A stretch of 15,100 nucleotides of DNA from the NCBI GenBank assembly GCA_023443925.1, contig JAEZSL010000184.1, forward strand, positions 1-15,100, read 5' to 3'. Below are positions 15,094 to 15,100 of the stretch, in pieces. The translations under genes were made by a program, and so were the position numbers. Source of the DNA: Bacillota bacterium (GTDB lineage: Bacteria; Bacillota_A; Clostridia; Lachnospirales; Lachnospiraceae). Numbering within the stretch: position 1 is the stretch's first letter; the number at the start of each line of letters is the position of its first letter. The notes under the pieces are model-generated. The model was not told the DNA's origin and made no database searches. It saw only the letters and a list, made by a program, of their open reading frames with translations.

Positions 15094-15100
15094 AAGGAGG
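15094..15100 (+). promoter_or_regulatory. Ribosome-binding site of the next gene
   Basis: AAGGAGG, a full Shine-Dalgarno sequence, is the last thing in the window. The start codon should follow within about 10 bases, outside the window. Confidence 0.8.

Overview
The window looks like a chromosomal segment of a low-to-medium GC Firmicute. Lachnospiraceae (Clostridium cluster XIVa) is the best guess. The reasons are the nucleoside kinase with a threonyl-tRNA-synthetase-like N-terminal extension, a clostridial RNase P RNA, VanRS-type two-component genes, TTG starts, AGGAGG ribosome sites and a bacterial AP2-domain protein. This assignment is inference from family resemblance; no search was run.

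Layout. 1-1122: 3' part of a nucleoside (uridine-type) kinase. 1269-1790: RNase P RNA (rnpB) with its own promoter and terminator. 1815-2306 (minus): the C-terminal half of a GT1 glycosyltransferase, apparently a decayed fragment. 2420-9225: a compact operon with response regulator, histidine kinase, a 901-residue membrane protein with a large extracytoplasmic part, an ABC ATPase and an ABC-2 permease. The first four genes overlap end to end. 8000-8300 and 9237-9665: non-coding arrays of short hairpin modules on both sides of the permease gene, plus a 25-bp tandem repeat. 9871-10659 (minus): a protein with two AP2-like DNA-binding domains. 10660-11457: AT-rich gene-free stretch ending in a near-consensus promoter and a 156-nt leader. 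11458-12519: membrane-anchored SleB/CwlJ-type cell-wall hydrolase. 12763-14247: threonine synthase. 14248-15100: terminator, structured non-coding DNA, stacked promoters, a possible 48-residue ORF, and a ribosome-binding site at the very end for a gene just outside.

How the genes work together. The regulator/kinase pair probably senses an envelope signal. It is cotranscribed with the membrane protein and ABC exporter, so the operon reads as a self-contained envelope sensing-and-transport unit. The 901-residue protein (N-terminal anchor, glutamine-amidotransferase-like fold signature, two central membrane helices, about 400 extracytoplasmic residues) paired with ATPase and permease recalls the Gld-type ABC arrangement. 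Its substrate cannot be read from sequence.

The two most unusual items are the permuted hairpin-module arrays around the permease gene and the AP2 protein. The other genes are ordinary housekeeping or cell-wall functions.
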